Positions 51,659 to 61,340 are shown, counted from the first letter of the stretch. The stretch is 64,000 bases of DNA from Sorangium sp025924095 (GCF_051521505.1 NZ_CP150356.1:248001-312000), one strand, 5' to 3'. The notes: generated from the letters alone by a model not told the origin. A program made the numbers and translations.

Positions 51659-52414
51659 TCAGCTCGTCCGGAACGCGCCGTAGAGCTTGTCGCGCCAAGC
51701 GATCAGATCATCGTAGCGATCGCGCAGGTCGGGGTCGGAGAAGCATCGCCGGCTGGCGGCGCCGAGCTTCAGCGCGGCGGGCGGCGCCACGTTCACGAGC
51801 ACCTGGCTCATCGTGATGTCGGCGAACGTGAAGCCGCCCAGCAGCGTCCTCGGCGCGTCTCCCGACGGCGCGCCCCGCGCGAGCATCGCGCGGAGCTCGC
51901 CCAGCGCCTCGACCTGCGTTTGCAGGTGCGCCTCGCCGCCGGTCTCGTGGCCGCCGTACTTGCGGAGGGTGCGGCGGACCCCGAGCCCTCCGAGCCGCGA
52001 GGCGAGGGGGCCGAGCGCGCGGCGGAGCGGCCCGGGCGCCATCTCGGCGAGCGCCTCGTCGTCGGCCAGCATGCGCGACAGCGCGCGGGCGCGCCCGGCG
52101 GCGAGGGCGCGCTCCGACAGATCGATGAGCCGCGCGATGGCGGCCTCGTGCTCGGCAGGGAACAGGGTCGGACCGGCGCCGCGCCCGTCGGCCCAGCGCG
52201 CGATGTCGGCCGAGTCCGCGAGCACGCGCCCGTCGTCGGTGGTGAGCACCGGCACGGAGACAGGGCCCGTGAGCCGGCGGAGCTTCGCCCGGAGCGCCGG
52301 CTCGCCGATGAGCGGCTGGTAGTGACGGAAGGTGTACGGGACGCGCCGGACGTCGAGCGCCCAGCGCGCCTTCTCGGTCCACGCAGAGAACACGAGGCCA
52401 AGTAGCTCGGTCAT
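51659..52414 (-). CDS. Glutathione S-transferase-like protein
   Basis: 251 aa. The N-terminal thioredoxin-like part (LLGLVFSAWTEKARWALDVR, GPVSVPVLTTDDGRVLADSA) has the cis-Pro and SADIARWAD glutathione-site motifs. The C-terminal helical part (TLLGGFTFADITMSQVLVNV) is GST-C like. Not obviously related to the GST at 13322. It converges on the DJ-1/PfpI gene. Substrate unknown. Confidence 0.85.
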   Translation of the reverse strand: MTELLGLVFSAWTEKARWALDVRRVPYTFRHYQPLIGEPALRAKLRRLTGPVSVPVLTTDDGRVLADSADIARWADGRGAGPTLFPAEHEAAIARLIDLSERALAAGRARALSRMLADDEALAEMAPGPLRRALGPLASRLGGLGVRRTLRKYGGHETGGEAHLQTQVEALGELRAMLARGAPSGDAPRTLLGGFTFADITMSQVLVNVAPPAALKLGAASRRCFSDPDLRDRYDDLIAWRDKLYGAFRTS

Positions 52415-52605
52415 AGGGCCGGCAGCCTACCACACGCCCCGCGCGCCTCCGGCCGATCGCTGGCGGGCAGAGGACGCGGCGCCTTGCCGGCGGCCCTCGG
52501 GCTCACCGCGGGCGATCTCACGCGCCGGCCTTCCGGTCGGCGGGCGCTCTCCTCCAACATTCGCCCAGCGTGCCGCGCCTCAACGCCTCAGGAGGACCTG
52601 CGCCT

Positions 52606-52935
52606 CTACCAGCCCAGTCCGATGCGCAGCGGCAGGAACACCGCCATGCCGGTCACGATGGTGCCCAGGATGTCGCGGCGGGAGATGTAGTAGACGCTGG
52701 CCGCGACGCTCGCGGGCAGCCGCGCGTCCTGGAAGGTCGCGATCAGCTGCCCCTGCGTCATCACCACCTCGGGCACGATCACGGCCGCCAGCGCCGCCAG
52801 CGGCGCGTAGCGCAGCCCGCGCCTGAGCCAGCCGGGCATCGGCAGATCCCGCTCGGGGTACAGGAAGAAGGCGCGGGTGAACGCCGTGATCAGCGCGAGG
52901 CCGAGGATGGCCGCGAAGGTCTGCCAGGCGCTCAT
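52606..52935 (-). CDS. azlD: AzlD-family branched-chain amino acid exporter subunit
   Basis: 109 aa, four hydrophobic segments, typical size. FAAILGLALITAFTRAFFLY and the ending FLPLRIGLGW are characteristic of AzlD. The start overlaps the AzlC stop by four bases. AzlC and AzlD together export branched-chain amino acids or analogues across the inner membrane. Confidence 0.92.
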   Translation of the reverse strand: MSAWQTFAAILGLALITAFTRAFFLYPERDLPMPGWLRRGLRYAPLAALAAVIVPEVVMTQGQLIATFQDARLPASVAASVYYISRRDILGTIVTGMAVFLPLRIGLGW

Positions 52936-53684
52936 CGCCCGGCCTCCTCGGTCCGCTCGCGCGCGCGCCTGTGCGCCTCTTCGGCCGCCTCGATGCCCAG
53001 GCCGACCGCGACCGCGGCGGCGATCGCGACAAGGATGTTGAGCTTCAAGGGCAGCGCGTAGGCCGCCACCGCGGCGCCGGCGGCGGTGCCGGCCGCCAGC
53101 CAGGTGGCCCTGTCCTGGAGCAGCGAGCAGGCGACGCCCAGCAGCGCGAGCACGCCGGCGAAGCCGAGGCCCCATTCGACAGGGATCACGTTGGCCAGCG
53201 CGATGCCGCCCAGCGAGGAGCCTTGCCATGCAGCCCAGTTCGTCGCCACGCCGCCCCAGAAATAGGGCTCCTGCTCGGGCGCCGGGTCGGGCACGGGAAA
53301 GCGCTTCATGAAGATCACGTAGCTCAGGTCGCCGCTGAAGTAGCCGCAGAGACACCGCCGCCAGCGCGGGATCCGCGCGAAGTAGGGCCGCCACATCGCG
53401 CTGAAGATCACGAACCGCAGGTTCACGCAGGTCGCGGTGGCCCAGACGACCCAGATCGGCGCGCCGGACGCGATCAGCGGCATCGCGGCGAGCTGCGCGC
53501 TGCCGGCGAAGACCAGGAGCGACATCAGCACCGCGAGCGGCGCCGTGAGCCCGCTCTTGACCATCGCGACGCCGGTCACGAGGCCCCAGGCGGCGACGCC
53601 GAGCGATACGTGCAGCATCTCGCGCGCTCCGCTGCGGAACTCGGGGTGGAGCGCGGTGGCGCGGGCGAAGGCGGCGAAGGACAT
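52932..53684 (-). CDS. azlC: AzlC-family branched-chain amino acid exporter
   Basis: 250 aa, about seven or eight helices. The family signatures are VSLGVAAWGLVTGVAMVKSG, LLVFAGSAQLAAMPLI, CVNLRFVIFSAMWRPYF and GYFSGDLSYVIFMKRF. The C-terminus carries an acid/Arg-rich tail. Together with AzlD it forms the exporter pair. A divergent TetR gene lies upstream but its operator sits close to TetR itself. Confidence 0.94.
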   Translation of the reverse strand: MSFAAFARATALHPEFRSGAREMLHVSLGVAAWGLVTGVAMVKSGLTAPLAVLMSLLVFAGSAQLAAMPLIASGAPIWVVWATATCVNLRFVIFSAMWRPYFARIPRWRRCLCGYFSGDLSYVIFMKRFPVPDPAPEQEPYFWGGVATNWAAWQGSSLGGIALANVIPVEWGLGFAGVLALLGVACSLLQDRATWLAAGTAAGAAVAAYALPLKLNILVAIAAAVAVGLGIEAAEEAHRRARERTEEAGR

Positions 53685-53838
53685 GCGGGCGCTCGAGGGC
53701 CCAGGAAGTGTCCAGGCGCGCTGCGAAAGTCAAGGCGGCCCGCGCCCCCGGCGCGGCCTCCCGCCCGGGGAGGCCTGCTCCGGGACGAGCCTCCCGCGCT
53801 GCGCCCTCGAGGGGAGGGAGCGATCGCCTTGCATACAG

Positions 53839-53852
53839 ACCGACCGGTCGGT
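53839..53852. promoter_or_regulatory. TetR-type operator palindrome
   Basis: ACCGACCGGTCGGT is a perfect 14-bp palindrome 11 bp upstream of the TetR start codon, a textbook TetR-family operator core. It would repress the tetR-P450 operon. It lies 154 bp from the azlC start, so control of azlCD is less likely. Confidence 0.75.
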
Positions 53853-53863
53853 ATACCTTCCCG

Positions 53864-54481
53864 ATGCCGGCGCGGACCTACTCCAGCGCGCGAGAGCGCA
53901 TCCTCGACGCGGCCGAGCGGCTCCTCGCCTCGCGCGGGGTGAACCAGCTGACCATCGAGGCGGTGATCACCGACGCGCGGATCAGCAAAGGGGGCTTCTT
54001 TCACCACTTCGCGACGAAGGACGCGCTCCTGACAGCGGTGCTCGATCGGCTGAGCGCGCGGGTGAGCGATGACTCCGCGAAGCGCGCGGCTCGGGACCCG
54101 GAGCCCCGGGGCGCCCGGCTGCGGGCGCAGATCGCGCTCGCCTTCGACGCGGACAGGTGCGAGACCGCCGCGCCTCGCGCCTTGCTCCTGGCGCTCATCG
54201 AGGCGGCGAGCGCCCAGCCTGCGGTGGCGCGCCGCGCCGGCGAGCTGATCGCCGAGGCCTTCGCGCGCGACGCGGCCGAGGACATCCCGGAGGGGCGGGC
54301 CATCGCGATCCAGTTTGCTCTCGACGGTTTCTGGTTCTCCCAGGCGCTCGGCACGGCCGCGCTCACCGAGGGCCAGCTGCGGGCGCTGCGCGACGCGCTC
54401 CTCGCGCTGGCGCAGCCGGAGGCGGGCGCGGGGCGCCGGCCCAGGCGGCCACGAGCTTCAAAGAAAGGCGGTCCAGCGTGA
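53864..54481 (+). CDS. TetR-family transcriptional regulator
   Basis: 205 aa. The N-terminal HTH is clear (RERILDAAERLLASRGVNQL, ISKGGFFHHFATKDALLTAV). The C-terminal effector domain is variable. It is translationally coupled to the P450 gene (TGATG overlap) and preceded by a perfect operator, so it most likely represses the P450 until a substrate-like ligand binds. Confidence 0.94.
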   Translation: MPARTYSSARERILDAAERLLASRGVNQLTIEAVITDARISKGGFFHHFATKDALLTAVLDRLSARVSDDSAKRAARDPEPRGARLRAQIALAFDADRCETAAPRALLLALIEAASAQPAVARRAGELIAEAFARDAAEDIPEGRAIAIQFALDGFWFSQALGTAALTEGQLRALRDALLALAQPEAGAGRRPRRPRASKKGGPA

Positions 54482-55749
54482 TGTCCATTCCCGATATCTC
54501 CGGTGCTCAGCACAAGGCGAACCCCCATCCGCTCTATGCGCGGCTGCGCTCCGAGGCGCCGGTCGTGCGCACCGTGCTCGGAGACGGAAAGCCCGCGTGG
54601 CTCGTGACGCGCTACTCCGACGTGGCTGTTGCGCTCAAGGACCCGCGCCTCGGCAAGGACCCGCTCCGCGCGCTCAGCGCCGAGGAGCGGGCCAGGCAGG
54701 TGCCGTGGATGCCCGGGTTTCTCCGGCCGATGTCGAAGAACATGCTCGATCAGGACCCTCCGGATCACACCCGCCTGCGCGCCCTTGTGCACCAGGTCTT
54801 CACGCCGCGGCGGGTCGAGGAGCTGCGCGGGCGCGTCGAGGCGATCACCGAGCGCCTCGTGGCGCGGGCCCGGGCGCGCGGGGCGCTCGATCTCCTGGAG
54901 GAGCTCGCGCTGCCGCTGCCGATGGCGGTGATCTGCGAGCTGCTCGGCATCCCCGAGGCGGACTGGCCGCGCTTCCGGACCTGGACGAACCGCCTGACCG
55001 GGGTCGTCACGAAGGTGGACATGGTCCGCGCGATGCCGTCTCTCTACATGTTCGTGCGCTACCTGCGCGCGCTGGTGGAGCGGCGCCGCCGCGCGGGCGG
55101 GGAGGATCTCCTCGCGGCGCTCGTGCGCGCCGAGGAGGCGGGCAGTCGGCTGAGCGAGGACGAGCTGCTCGCGATGGTCATGCTCCTGGTCGTGGCGGGG
55201 CACGAGACGACGGTGAACCTGATCGCCAGCGGGACGCTCGCCCTGCTCGACGATCCGGAGTCGCTCGACCGCGTGCGGCGCGAGCCTGGGCTGATCAAGC
55301 CGGCGGTCGAGGAGCTCCTGCGCTTCACGAGCCCGGTCGACCTCGCGACCGAGCGGTACACGATGGAGGACGTCGCGTTCGGCGAGCACGTGGTCCCGCG
55401 GGGACAGCGCCTCATCGCGGTGCTCGGCTCGGCGAACCACGACGAGCAGGTCTTTGCGAGCCCCGGGCGGCTGACGCTCGACCGGGACCCCAACCGCCAC
55501 CTCGCCTTTGGCAACGGCGTGCACTACTGCCTTGGCGCGCCGCTGGCGCGGCTCGAGGCGCAGATCGCGTTCCCCGCGATCGTCCGGGATCTCCCCGAGC
55601 TGCGGCTCGCCGTGCCGCGTTCGTCCCTGACATGGAAGCCGTCGCTCCCCCTGCGCGGGCTCACCCGGCTGCCGGTGCGGTGCGCGGCGGCGCCGGTCTA
55701 CTCCGTCCCCCGGGCGGCCCGGCCGCCGGAGGCGGGTACCCAGCTGTAG
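54481..55749 (+). CDS. Cytochrome P450 (CYP107/109-like class I)
   Basis: 422 aa; in-frame GTG 54478 is an alternative start. It has the I-helix oxygen-binding motif AGHETT (239-244), the ExxR-type helix (VEELLRFTSPVDLATERY) and the haem loop FGNGVHYCLG with Cys350. It is soluble, so it needs a ferredoxin/ferredoxin reductase pair, which is not nearby. Placement directly behind its own TetR suggests an inducible role in xenobiotic or secondary metabolite oxidation. Confidence 0.95.
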   Translation: MSIPDISGAQHKANPHPLYARLRSEAPVVRTVLGDGKPAWLVTRYSDVAVALKDPRLGKDPLRALSAEERARQVPWMPGFLRPMSKNMLDQDPPDHTRLRALVHQVFTPRRVEELRGRVEAITERLVARARARGALDLLEELALPLPMAVICELLGIPEADWPRFRTWTNRLTGVVTKVDMVRAMPSLYMFVRYLRALVERRRRAGGEDLLAALVRAEEAGSRLSEDELLAMVMLLVVAGHETTVNLIASGTLALLDDPESLDRVRREPGLIKPAVEELLRFTSPVDLATERYTMEDVAFGEHVVPRGQRLIAVLGSANHDEQVFASPGRLTLDRDPNRHLAFGNGVHYCLGAPLARLEAQIAFPAIVRDLPELRLAVPRSSLTWKPSLPLRGLTRLPVRCAAAPVYSVPRAARPPEAGTQL

Positions 55750-56109
55750 AGCACGCCCTTCGCGCTCGGCGGCGCTCGCGTGCCGATGTCGCGGAGTGTC
55801 CCGGTAGGGCAGAAAGGTCGTCCTTTCCTGCCGGGCCGCCGGGAACGTCGCGTGTCCAGACAGGGCGCGTCTGTCCGCGGCCGGGCCTCGGCCGTCCCGC
55901 CGTTCGCGCAGCCTGGGGCCCGGCGAACGGCATGCTCCATGCACTCACCGTCCTTCATGCGCTCCGGGGAGCCCAGGCTCTTGTCTCGTGATCTCTGGCG
56001 AGCGGATCGCGATGAGCAGGTCGAGCGCACGACGCGCGGTGCGCCCGTCTCGGCGCCGGCCCATCGCGCGGCGGTCGTCGGGGCAGGGTCGCCGTGAAAG
56101 GAGAGAGGC
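55750..56109. other. Intergenic stretch with a hairpin
   Basis: No gene supported. A stem-loop follows the P450 stop at 55808-55832. The end carries the AAAGGAGAG ribosome site of the MBL gene. Confidence 0.6.
55808..55832 (+). terminator. Possible terminator hairpin after the P450 gene
   Basis: GGCAGAAAGG and CCTTTCCTGCC pair with one bulged base around a 4-base loop, 58 bp after the stop. No T-tract. Confidence 0.4.
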
Positions 56110-57024
56110 GTGCGAATCCATCATCTCAACTGCATCTCGACCTGTCCCATCGGCGGCGCGCTGATGGATGGCCAGACGCTGGGGCTCCGCGGGCGGCTGA
56201 CGTGCCACTGCTTGCTCCTCGAGACGGAGAGCGGCCTGGTCCTCGTGGACACCGGGCTCGGGCTGCTGGACGTCTCGATGGCGAGGAAGCGGCTCAGCCG
56301 GTTCTTTCTCTTCCTCGTGCGACCGGAGTTTCGCGCCGAGATGACGGCGTACCGGCAGATCCAGCGCCTCGGTCTCCGGCCCGAGGACGTCCGTCACATC
56401 GTGCTCACCCACCTCGATTTCGACCATGCCGGCGGCCTCGACGACTTTCCCGGCGCCGAGGTGCACCTGCTCGCCGCCGAGCGTGACGCCGCGGTCGCCC
56501 GGCGGACGCTCCTCGACAGGATGCGTTACCGGCCGGCCCAGTGGTCGACGCAGCCGAGCTGGATCGCCTATCCCTCGCACGGCGGCGAGCGCTGGTTCGG
56601 CTTCGAGGGGGCGCGGCCGGTGGGCGGTCTGAAGGACGAGGTGCTCTTCGTCCCGCTCATCGGTCACACGCTGGGTCACGCCGGCGTGGCTGTCCGGAGC
56701 GATGGCGGGTGGCTGCTCCTCGCCGGCGACGCCTACTTCTATCACCGCGAGATGGACCCGGTTCGACCGACCTGCACGCCCGGCCTGCGTCTCTATCAGT
56801 TCATGATGGAGAAGGACCGCGGCGCGCGGCTCGAGAACCAGCGCCGGCTGCGTGCGCTGTGCCAGGACAGCGGCCACGAGGTGACCCTCGTGTGCTCCCA
56901 CGACGTCGTGGAGTTCGAGCGCCTCGCCGGGCGGAGCCATGCTGTGCCGGCGGGCGTCCGGGGGATGGACGCGTCCGAGCCACCCTCGTGGACCCCCGCC
57001 TCGGCCCGAGCACAGAGGATCTGA
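56110..57024 (+). CDS. MBL-fold metallohydrolase
   Basis: 304 aa, GTG start with GGAGAG upstream. The metal motif reads LTHLDFDHAGG: the usual second His of HxHxDH is Asp (H101, D103, D105, H106). Other ligands are in PLIGHTLGHAGV, LLAGDAYF and VCSHDVVEFERL. The sequence resembles AHL-lactonase-like hydrolases that act on lactones or esters. Possible quorum-signal or lactone turnover; substrate unknown. Confidence 0.88.
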   Translation: MRIHHLNCISTCPIGGALMDGQTLGLRGRLTCHCLLLETESGLVLVDTGLGLLDVSMARKRLSRFFLFLVRPEFRAEMTAYRQIQRLGLRPEDVRHIVLTHLDFDHAGGLDDFPGAEVHLLAAERDAAVARRTLLDRMRYRPAQWSTQPSWIAYPSHGGERWFGFEGARPVGGLKDEVLFVPLIGHTLGHAGVAVRSDGGWLLLAGDAYFYHREMDPVRPTCTPGLRLYQFMMEKDRGARLENQRRLRALCQDSGHEVTLVCSHDVVEFERLAGRSHAVPAGVRGMDASEPPSWTPASARAQRI

Positions 57025-57123
57025 GCTACAGAGGCACAGCGCAAATACAACCTCTGTGCTCTCCGCGGCTCATGCTCCAGGGCAGCTCTCGACGAGCCCC
57101 TCTCCTGATCACGCCGCGTCCCG

Positions 57124-59649
57124 TCACGGCGCCGCCCCCACCGGCAGCGTGAAATGGAACGTCGTGTCCCCTCCCTTGGGGCTCTCGACCCAGATCCTGC
57201 CGTGGTGCGCCTCGACAAGCCCCTTCGCGATGTACAGCCCGAGCCCGAGGCCGACCGCGCGCTCCTCCCTCGCTTTTCCCCGGAAGAACCGCTCGAACAG
57301 CAGCGGCAGGTCCTCGGCCGGGATCCCGCGGCCGCTGTTCCGGATGGAGATCTGCACCTCGTCGCCGCGCCGCTCCAGCGACGCCTGGATCGGCGCCTCC
57401 GGATCCCCGTATTTCACGGCGTTGGAGATGAGGTTGCTGAGCACCTGCTCGACGCGCCCGGCGTCCGCGTGCACGACCGGGATCTCTCCCCTGATCTCGA
57501 CCTCGACAGCGTGCCCCTCGGCCTCGCTCGCCATCCGCTCCACGACCGCGAGGAGCAGCGCCGGCAGATCGACGGGAGCGCTCTCGATCGCGAGCCGCCG
57601 CGACTCGATCTGCGAGATATCCGTCAGATCGGACACCATCCGCCCGAGCCGCTTGGCGCTCGCCACGATATGCCCCGCCCTCGTCTTCACCGCGGCCGCC
57701 ACCTGCGGCTTCCGCTCGATCTGGGCCGCATAGCCGAGGATCGTCGTCACGGGCTGCTTCAGATCGTGCGCCACCACCGACGTCCATTCTTCCTTGAGCC
57801 GCTCGAGGTCCTTGAGCCGCGTGATGTCGTCGAACACGACGACCGCGCCGAGCCGCTGCCCATTTCCGTCGACGATGGGCCCGGCGCTCACGAGCACCGC
57901 CAGCATGCTGCCGTCGGCGCGCCGGAGCGCGAGCTCCCTCGAGGTCGTGACCTCGCCGCGCAGCGCGCCCGCCGAGGGCAGCGCGTCGTCCGGGAGCGGC
58001 TGCCCGTCGAGCGAGCGCAGGCTCCATGCGCCCGGCAGCCCCGGCGGCGCGTCGGTCCCGGCGAGCTCCTGGGCGCGGCGATTCGAGGCGATCGGCGCGC
58101 CGGCCGGGTCGAGGAGGAGGATGCCGACCGGCGAGCGCTCGATGACCGCGTCGAGCCAGCGCCGCTCGGCCGCCACCTGCTTGAGGAGCCGCTCGCGCTC
58201 CTCGTCGGCGAGCTTCTCCGTCGTGACGTCGCGCGAGATGCCGATCCCGGCGACCGGGGCCCCGTGCTCGTCGCGCTGGATCGTGATGTGGGTCGCGACC
58301 CAGCGGATCCGGCCGCTCCTGTCGATGATCCGGAACGTGATCCGCCCGCCGGCCGCGGCCATCTGCGCGACGAACTCGTCATAGCGCCTGCTGTCCTCGG
58401 GGTGGACCAGCGAGAGGAACAGCTGAGGATTCTCGTACCAGGCCTCGGGCGGATAGCCGGTGTGCTCGAGGACGGCGGGGTTGATGTACTCGTAGCCTCC
58501 TTCCGGGCCGAACCGGATGCAAAAGATGACGTCGCTCGCGTGCTCCGCGATCACCCGCAGGCGCTCCTCGCTGAGCCGCAGGGCCCGCTCGGCGCGCCGC
58601 TGCTCGGTGACGTCGAGGGCCGTGCCGATCAACCGGAGCGGGGTTCCGTCCTCGGCCCGGATCACGTCCGCCGCGGTGTGGAGGAGGCGCTCTTCGCCGC
58701 TCGGGCGGAGGATCCGGTAGTCCATGCAGTACGGCCTCTCCCCGTGGAGGGCGAGGTCGACGGCGCGCATCAGGCCCTCGCGGTCCTCCGGGTGGATGCA
58801 GGCGAGGAACCGCTCGTACGTGAGCGCGCCGGCGTCGCGGGACAGCCCCAGCATCGAATAGCACTCGTCGGACCAGAACAGCTCGTCGGTCGGAATGTGC
58901 CAGTCCCAGTTGCCCAGCCTGGCTATCTTCTGCGCCCGCGCGAGGCTCTCCTCGCTCAGCCGGAGCGCCGCCTCCGTCTTCCTGGCATCCGCGATCGCCT
59001 CGTTGAGCTGCTCGCTCGCGCGCTCCAGCGCGCGTTTGTCCCGCTCGAGCTCCTCGATCCGCGCCCGCAGCGCGCGGCGCTCGGCGGCGGCGAGCGCCAT
59101 CCCGAAGAGGCGCGACAGCGCGCCTGTGGTCTCGACGATCTCGGGCTGCGGCAGGGGGGGTTGCGCCGCGGCACAGAGCAGCACCGCGCGCAGGTCGCCG
59201 GCGAAGGCGATCGGGATCGCGATGGCGTGGTCGCAGCCGCAGAGGGCGCGCAGGTGGCCGGCGTCCAGGAGCGCCGCCGCGGTCTCGCCCTCGGGCGCGA
59301 CCTGCACGATCCTCGTGCGGGCGGCCTTGGCCGCGAGGCTCCGGTCGTCGAGCGGCAGGCGCTGGAGCGCGTCCAGCGAGCCCGCGCCGCCGCCCTCCGA
59401 GGCGACGAGCCTGAGCGCTCCCGGCTCCTGGGCGACCTCGTAGAGACAGGCGATGTCGGCGTGCAGGAGGCGCGACGTCGCCGCCACGATCGCGCGCGGC
59501 GTGCCGTCCTCGCCGGCGTGGAGCAGGGCCAGCGACGCGTCGGCCACGATGCGGGCCAGCGCGCCGCTCGACGTGGGCGGGTCCTGGCGACGTCCCTTTC
59601 CGGACGGTCCTCCCCGCTCGGCTCCTCGCCCTCCGTCGTCGCTGTTCAC
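57124..59649 (-). CDS. GAF/PAS multi-sensor histidine kinase
   Basis: 841 aa, GTG start. Order: GAF domain (about 30-190), coiled coil (190-235), a PAS/PAC set ending TALDVTEQRRAER, a second ending GISRDVTTEKLADE, a third ending VVVFDDITRLKDL, then HisKA with VVAHDLKQPVTT (His628) and HATPase with LSNLISNAVKYG, RNSGRGIPAEDLPLLFERFF and GLGLGLYIAKGLV. No membrane helix, so it is a cytoplasmic sensor. No response regulator gene adjoins, so it is an orphan kinase. Confidence 0.95.
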   Translation of the reverse strand: MNSDDGGRGAERGGPSGKGRRQDPPTSSGALARIVADASLALLHAGEDGTPRAIVAATSRLLHADIACLYEVAQEPGALRLVASEGGGAGSLDALQRLPLDDRSLAAKAARTRIVQVAPEGETAAALLDAGHLRALCGCDHAIAIPIAFAGDLRAVLLCAAAQPPLPQPEIVETTGALSRLFGMALAAAERRALRARIEELERDKRALERASEQLNEAIADARKTEAALRLSEESLARAQKIARLGNWDWHIPTDELFWSDECYSMLGLSRDAGALTYERFLACIHPEDREGLMRAVDLALHGERPYCMDYRILRPSGEERLLHTAADVIRAEDGTPLRLIGTALDVTEQRRAERALRLSEERLRVIAEHASDVIFCIRFGPEGGYEYINPAVLEHTGYPPEAWYENPQLFLSLVHPEDSRRYDEFVAQMAAAGGRITFRIIDRSGRIRWVATHITIQRDEHGAPVAGIGISRDVTTEKLADEERERLLKQVAAERRWLDAVIERSPVGILLLDPAGAPIASNRRAQELAGTDAPPGLPGAWSLRSLDGQPLPDDALPSAGALRGEVTTSRELALRRADGSMLAVLVSAGPIVDGNGQRLGAVVVFDDITRLKDLERLKEEWTSVVAHDLKQPVTTILGYAAQIERKPQVAAAVKTRAGHIVASAKRLGRMVSDLTDISQIESRRLAIESAPVDLPALLLAVVERMASEAEGHAVEVEIRGEIPVVHADAGRVEQVLSNLISNAVKYGDPEAPIQASLERRGDEVQISIRNSGRGIPAEDLPLLFERFFRGKAREERAVGLGLGLYIAKGLVEAHHGRIWVESPKGGDTTFHFTLPVGAAP

Positions 59650-60110
59650 TCCGCCCCTCGCGCCTTCTGCCAGGATCCCGGCGGGCGCGAGGCGAGACTA
59701 ACACGAGCGTTCGTGCGGCACCTCGGTTCGCTCAGCGATCCTTTGCCGGGCCCGAGCCCGGCGCGGGCCGCGTCCACGCCCCCACCGCGGAGAGCTCCGT
59801 GGGAGCCTTCGATGTCATCCGGCTGCGCGGCATTCAGGTGCAGGCGACAACACCTGCCTTACAGTGGGAGCGTTGCGTGCTCGGAGCTGTCGAGCTCGCC
59901 ATTGCAGGAAAGACAGCGATGGCCGGATGGCGTCGAGGAGGTCCTGCGTCGCGTGGCTGAAGCTCATGGCCTGGATGGCGGAGGCCGGATCGCCGGTGAG
60001 GTTGACCTCTCGCTGCCTGGGGGCGCCGTCGACGCCACCCCGCCGGTTGACGCTCGCGGTCATCTCTCCATGCTCCCCGTGAACGCGGGTTGCCCGCGCA
60101 CGGAGGAACC
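59650..60110. other. Intergenic stretch
   Basis: No supported gene. Short frames on both strands lack ribosome sites and family similarity. GGAGGAACC at 60102-60110 is the ribosome site of the next gene. Confidence 0.55.
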
Positions 60111-61235
60111 ATGTCCAGGACAGCGTCGAACGAGACGAGGAAGATCCGCTACGCGGTCGTCGGGGCGGGCAACATCGCGCAGGTCGCCGTGCTGCCGGCG
60201 TTCAAGAACGCCGCCGAGAATTCGGAGCTCGTCGCGCTCGTCTCGGGTGATCCCGAGAAGCTCGCCGCGCTGGGCGAGCGCTACGGCGTCACCGAGCGCG
60301 GCGGGTACGACGAGCTCGAGGACATCCTGAAGCGCGCGCGCGCCGACGCGGTGTACATCGCCCTGCCCAACGCGATGCACCGCGCGTACACCGAGCGCGC
60401 CGCGGCGGCCGGCGTCCACGTGCTCTGCGAGAAGCCCATGGCCATGACCGAGGAGGACTGCGAGGCGATGATCCGCGCCACGAAGGACCGCGGCGTGAAG
60501 CTGATGATCGCCTACCGTCTCCATTTCGAGGAGGCGAACCTGCAGGCCATCGAGATCGCGCGCTCGGGCAAGCTCGGTGAGGTGCGCGCGTTCACCTCCC
60601 TGTTCACGCAGGTGGTGCGCCCCGGCGACATCCGCACGCGGAGCGAGGAGGGCGGCGGTGCGCTGTTCGACCTCGGCGTTTACTGCGTCAACGCCGCGCG
60701 GTACCTCTTTCGTGAGGAGCCGACCGAGGTGCTCGCCACGAGCCTGCGGCTCGACGAGAAGCGCGCCAGGGACGTCGACGAGACCACCGCGGCCATCCTG
60801 CGCTTCCCGAGCGGCGCGGTCGCGCAATTCACCGTCAGCCAGGGGCTCGCGAGCGTGTCGACGCTCCGCCTCGCGGGCACCGAGGGCGACCTCCGCGTGG
60901 AGCCGGCCTTCGATTACACGGCCGACATCAAGCATTACCTGACGGTGGGCGGGAAGACGGAGGAGAAGACGTTCAAGAAGCGGGACCAGTTCGCTCCCGA
61001 GCTCGTCTATTTCTCGCGCTGCCTCCTCGAGGGCAAGGAGCCCGAGCCGTCGGGCCTCGAAGGGCTCGCCGACGTGCGGGTGATGTTCGCGATCCAGAGC
61101 TCCGCCGCGAGCGGGAGGGTCGAGGCGATCCCGCCGCTCCATCCGGAGCAAAGGCCCGACATGCGCCAGAACATCAAGAAGCCCCCGGTCGACGCGCCGG
61201 AGCCGGTGAAGGCCCCGTCGCCGTCGGAGCAGTGA
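60111..61235 (+). CDS. Gfo/Idh/MocA-family oxidoreductase
   Basis: 374 aa, GGAGGAACC directly upstream. The Rossmann start RYAVVGAGNIAQVAVLPAF, the VYIALPNAMHRAYTERAAAA motif, the catalytic CEKPMAMTEEDCE and RLHFEEANLQAIEIARSGKL are typical of the glucose-fructose oxidoreductase group. The C-terminal alpha/beta domain is complete, then a Pro/Ala-rich tail (KKPPVDAPEPVKAPSPSE). It works with NAD(P) on a sugar or sugar derivative. Alone, convergent with the sigma factor gene. Confidence 0.94.
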   Translation: MSRTASNETRKIRYAVVGAGNIAQVAVLPAFKNAAENSELVALVSGDPEKLAALGERYGVTERGGYDELEDILKRARADAVYIALPNAMHRAYTERAAAAGVHVLCEKPMAMTEEDCEAMIRATKDRGVKLMIAYRLHFEEANLQAIEIARSGKLGEVRAFTSLFTQVVRPGDIRTRSEEGGGALFDLGVYCVNAARYLFREEPTEVLATSLRLDEKRARDVDETTAAILRFPSGAVAQFTVSQGLASVSTLRLAGTEGDLRVEPAFDYTADIKHYLTVGGKTEEKTFKKRDQFAPELVYFSRCLLEGKEPEPSGLEGLADVRVMFAIQSSAASGRVEAIPPLHPEQRPDMRQNIKKPPVDAPEPVKAPSPSEQ

Positions 61236-61340
61236 GGCGACGACCCGACCCGGGCCGCGGCCTTCGGGGAGGCCCTGCCGGGTCGCTCCAGCGGACCCCT
61301 GGCCGAGCGCCGGCGCGGCGCCCGCGCGCTCCTCGCGCCG

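Noticed and set aside
55698..56030. Minus strand gene after the P450
   Set aside because: No ribosome site or recognisable domain; it covers the P450 3' end and a hairpin.
59815..60063. 82-codon minus strand gene before the oxidoreductase
   Set aside because: No ribosome site, no family match, and composition not clearly coding. Left as intergenic.
57154..60330. A 1058-codon open frame on the + strand
   Set aside because: It is the mirror of the histidine kinase gene on the other strand. It has no ribosome site, its translation is Arg/Pro/Ala-rich low-quality sequence, and it runs through an intergenic region.
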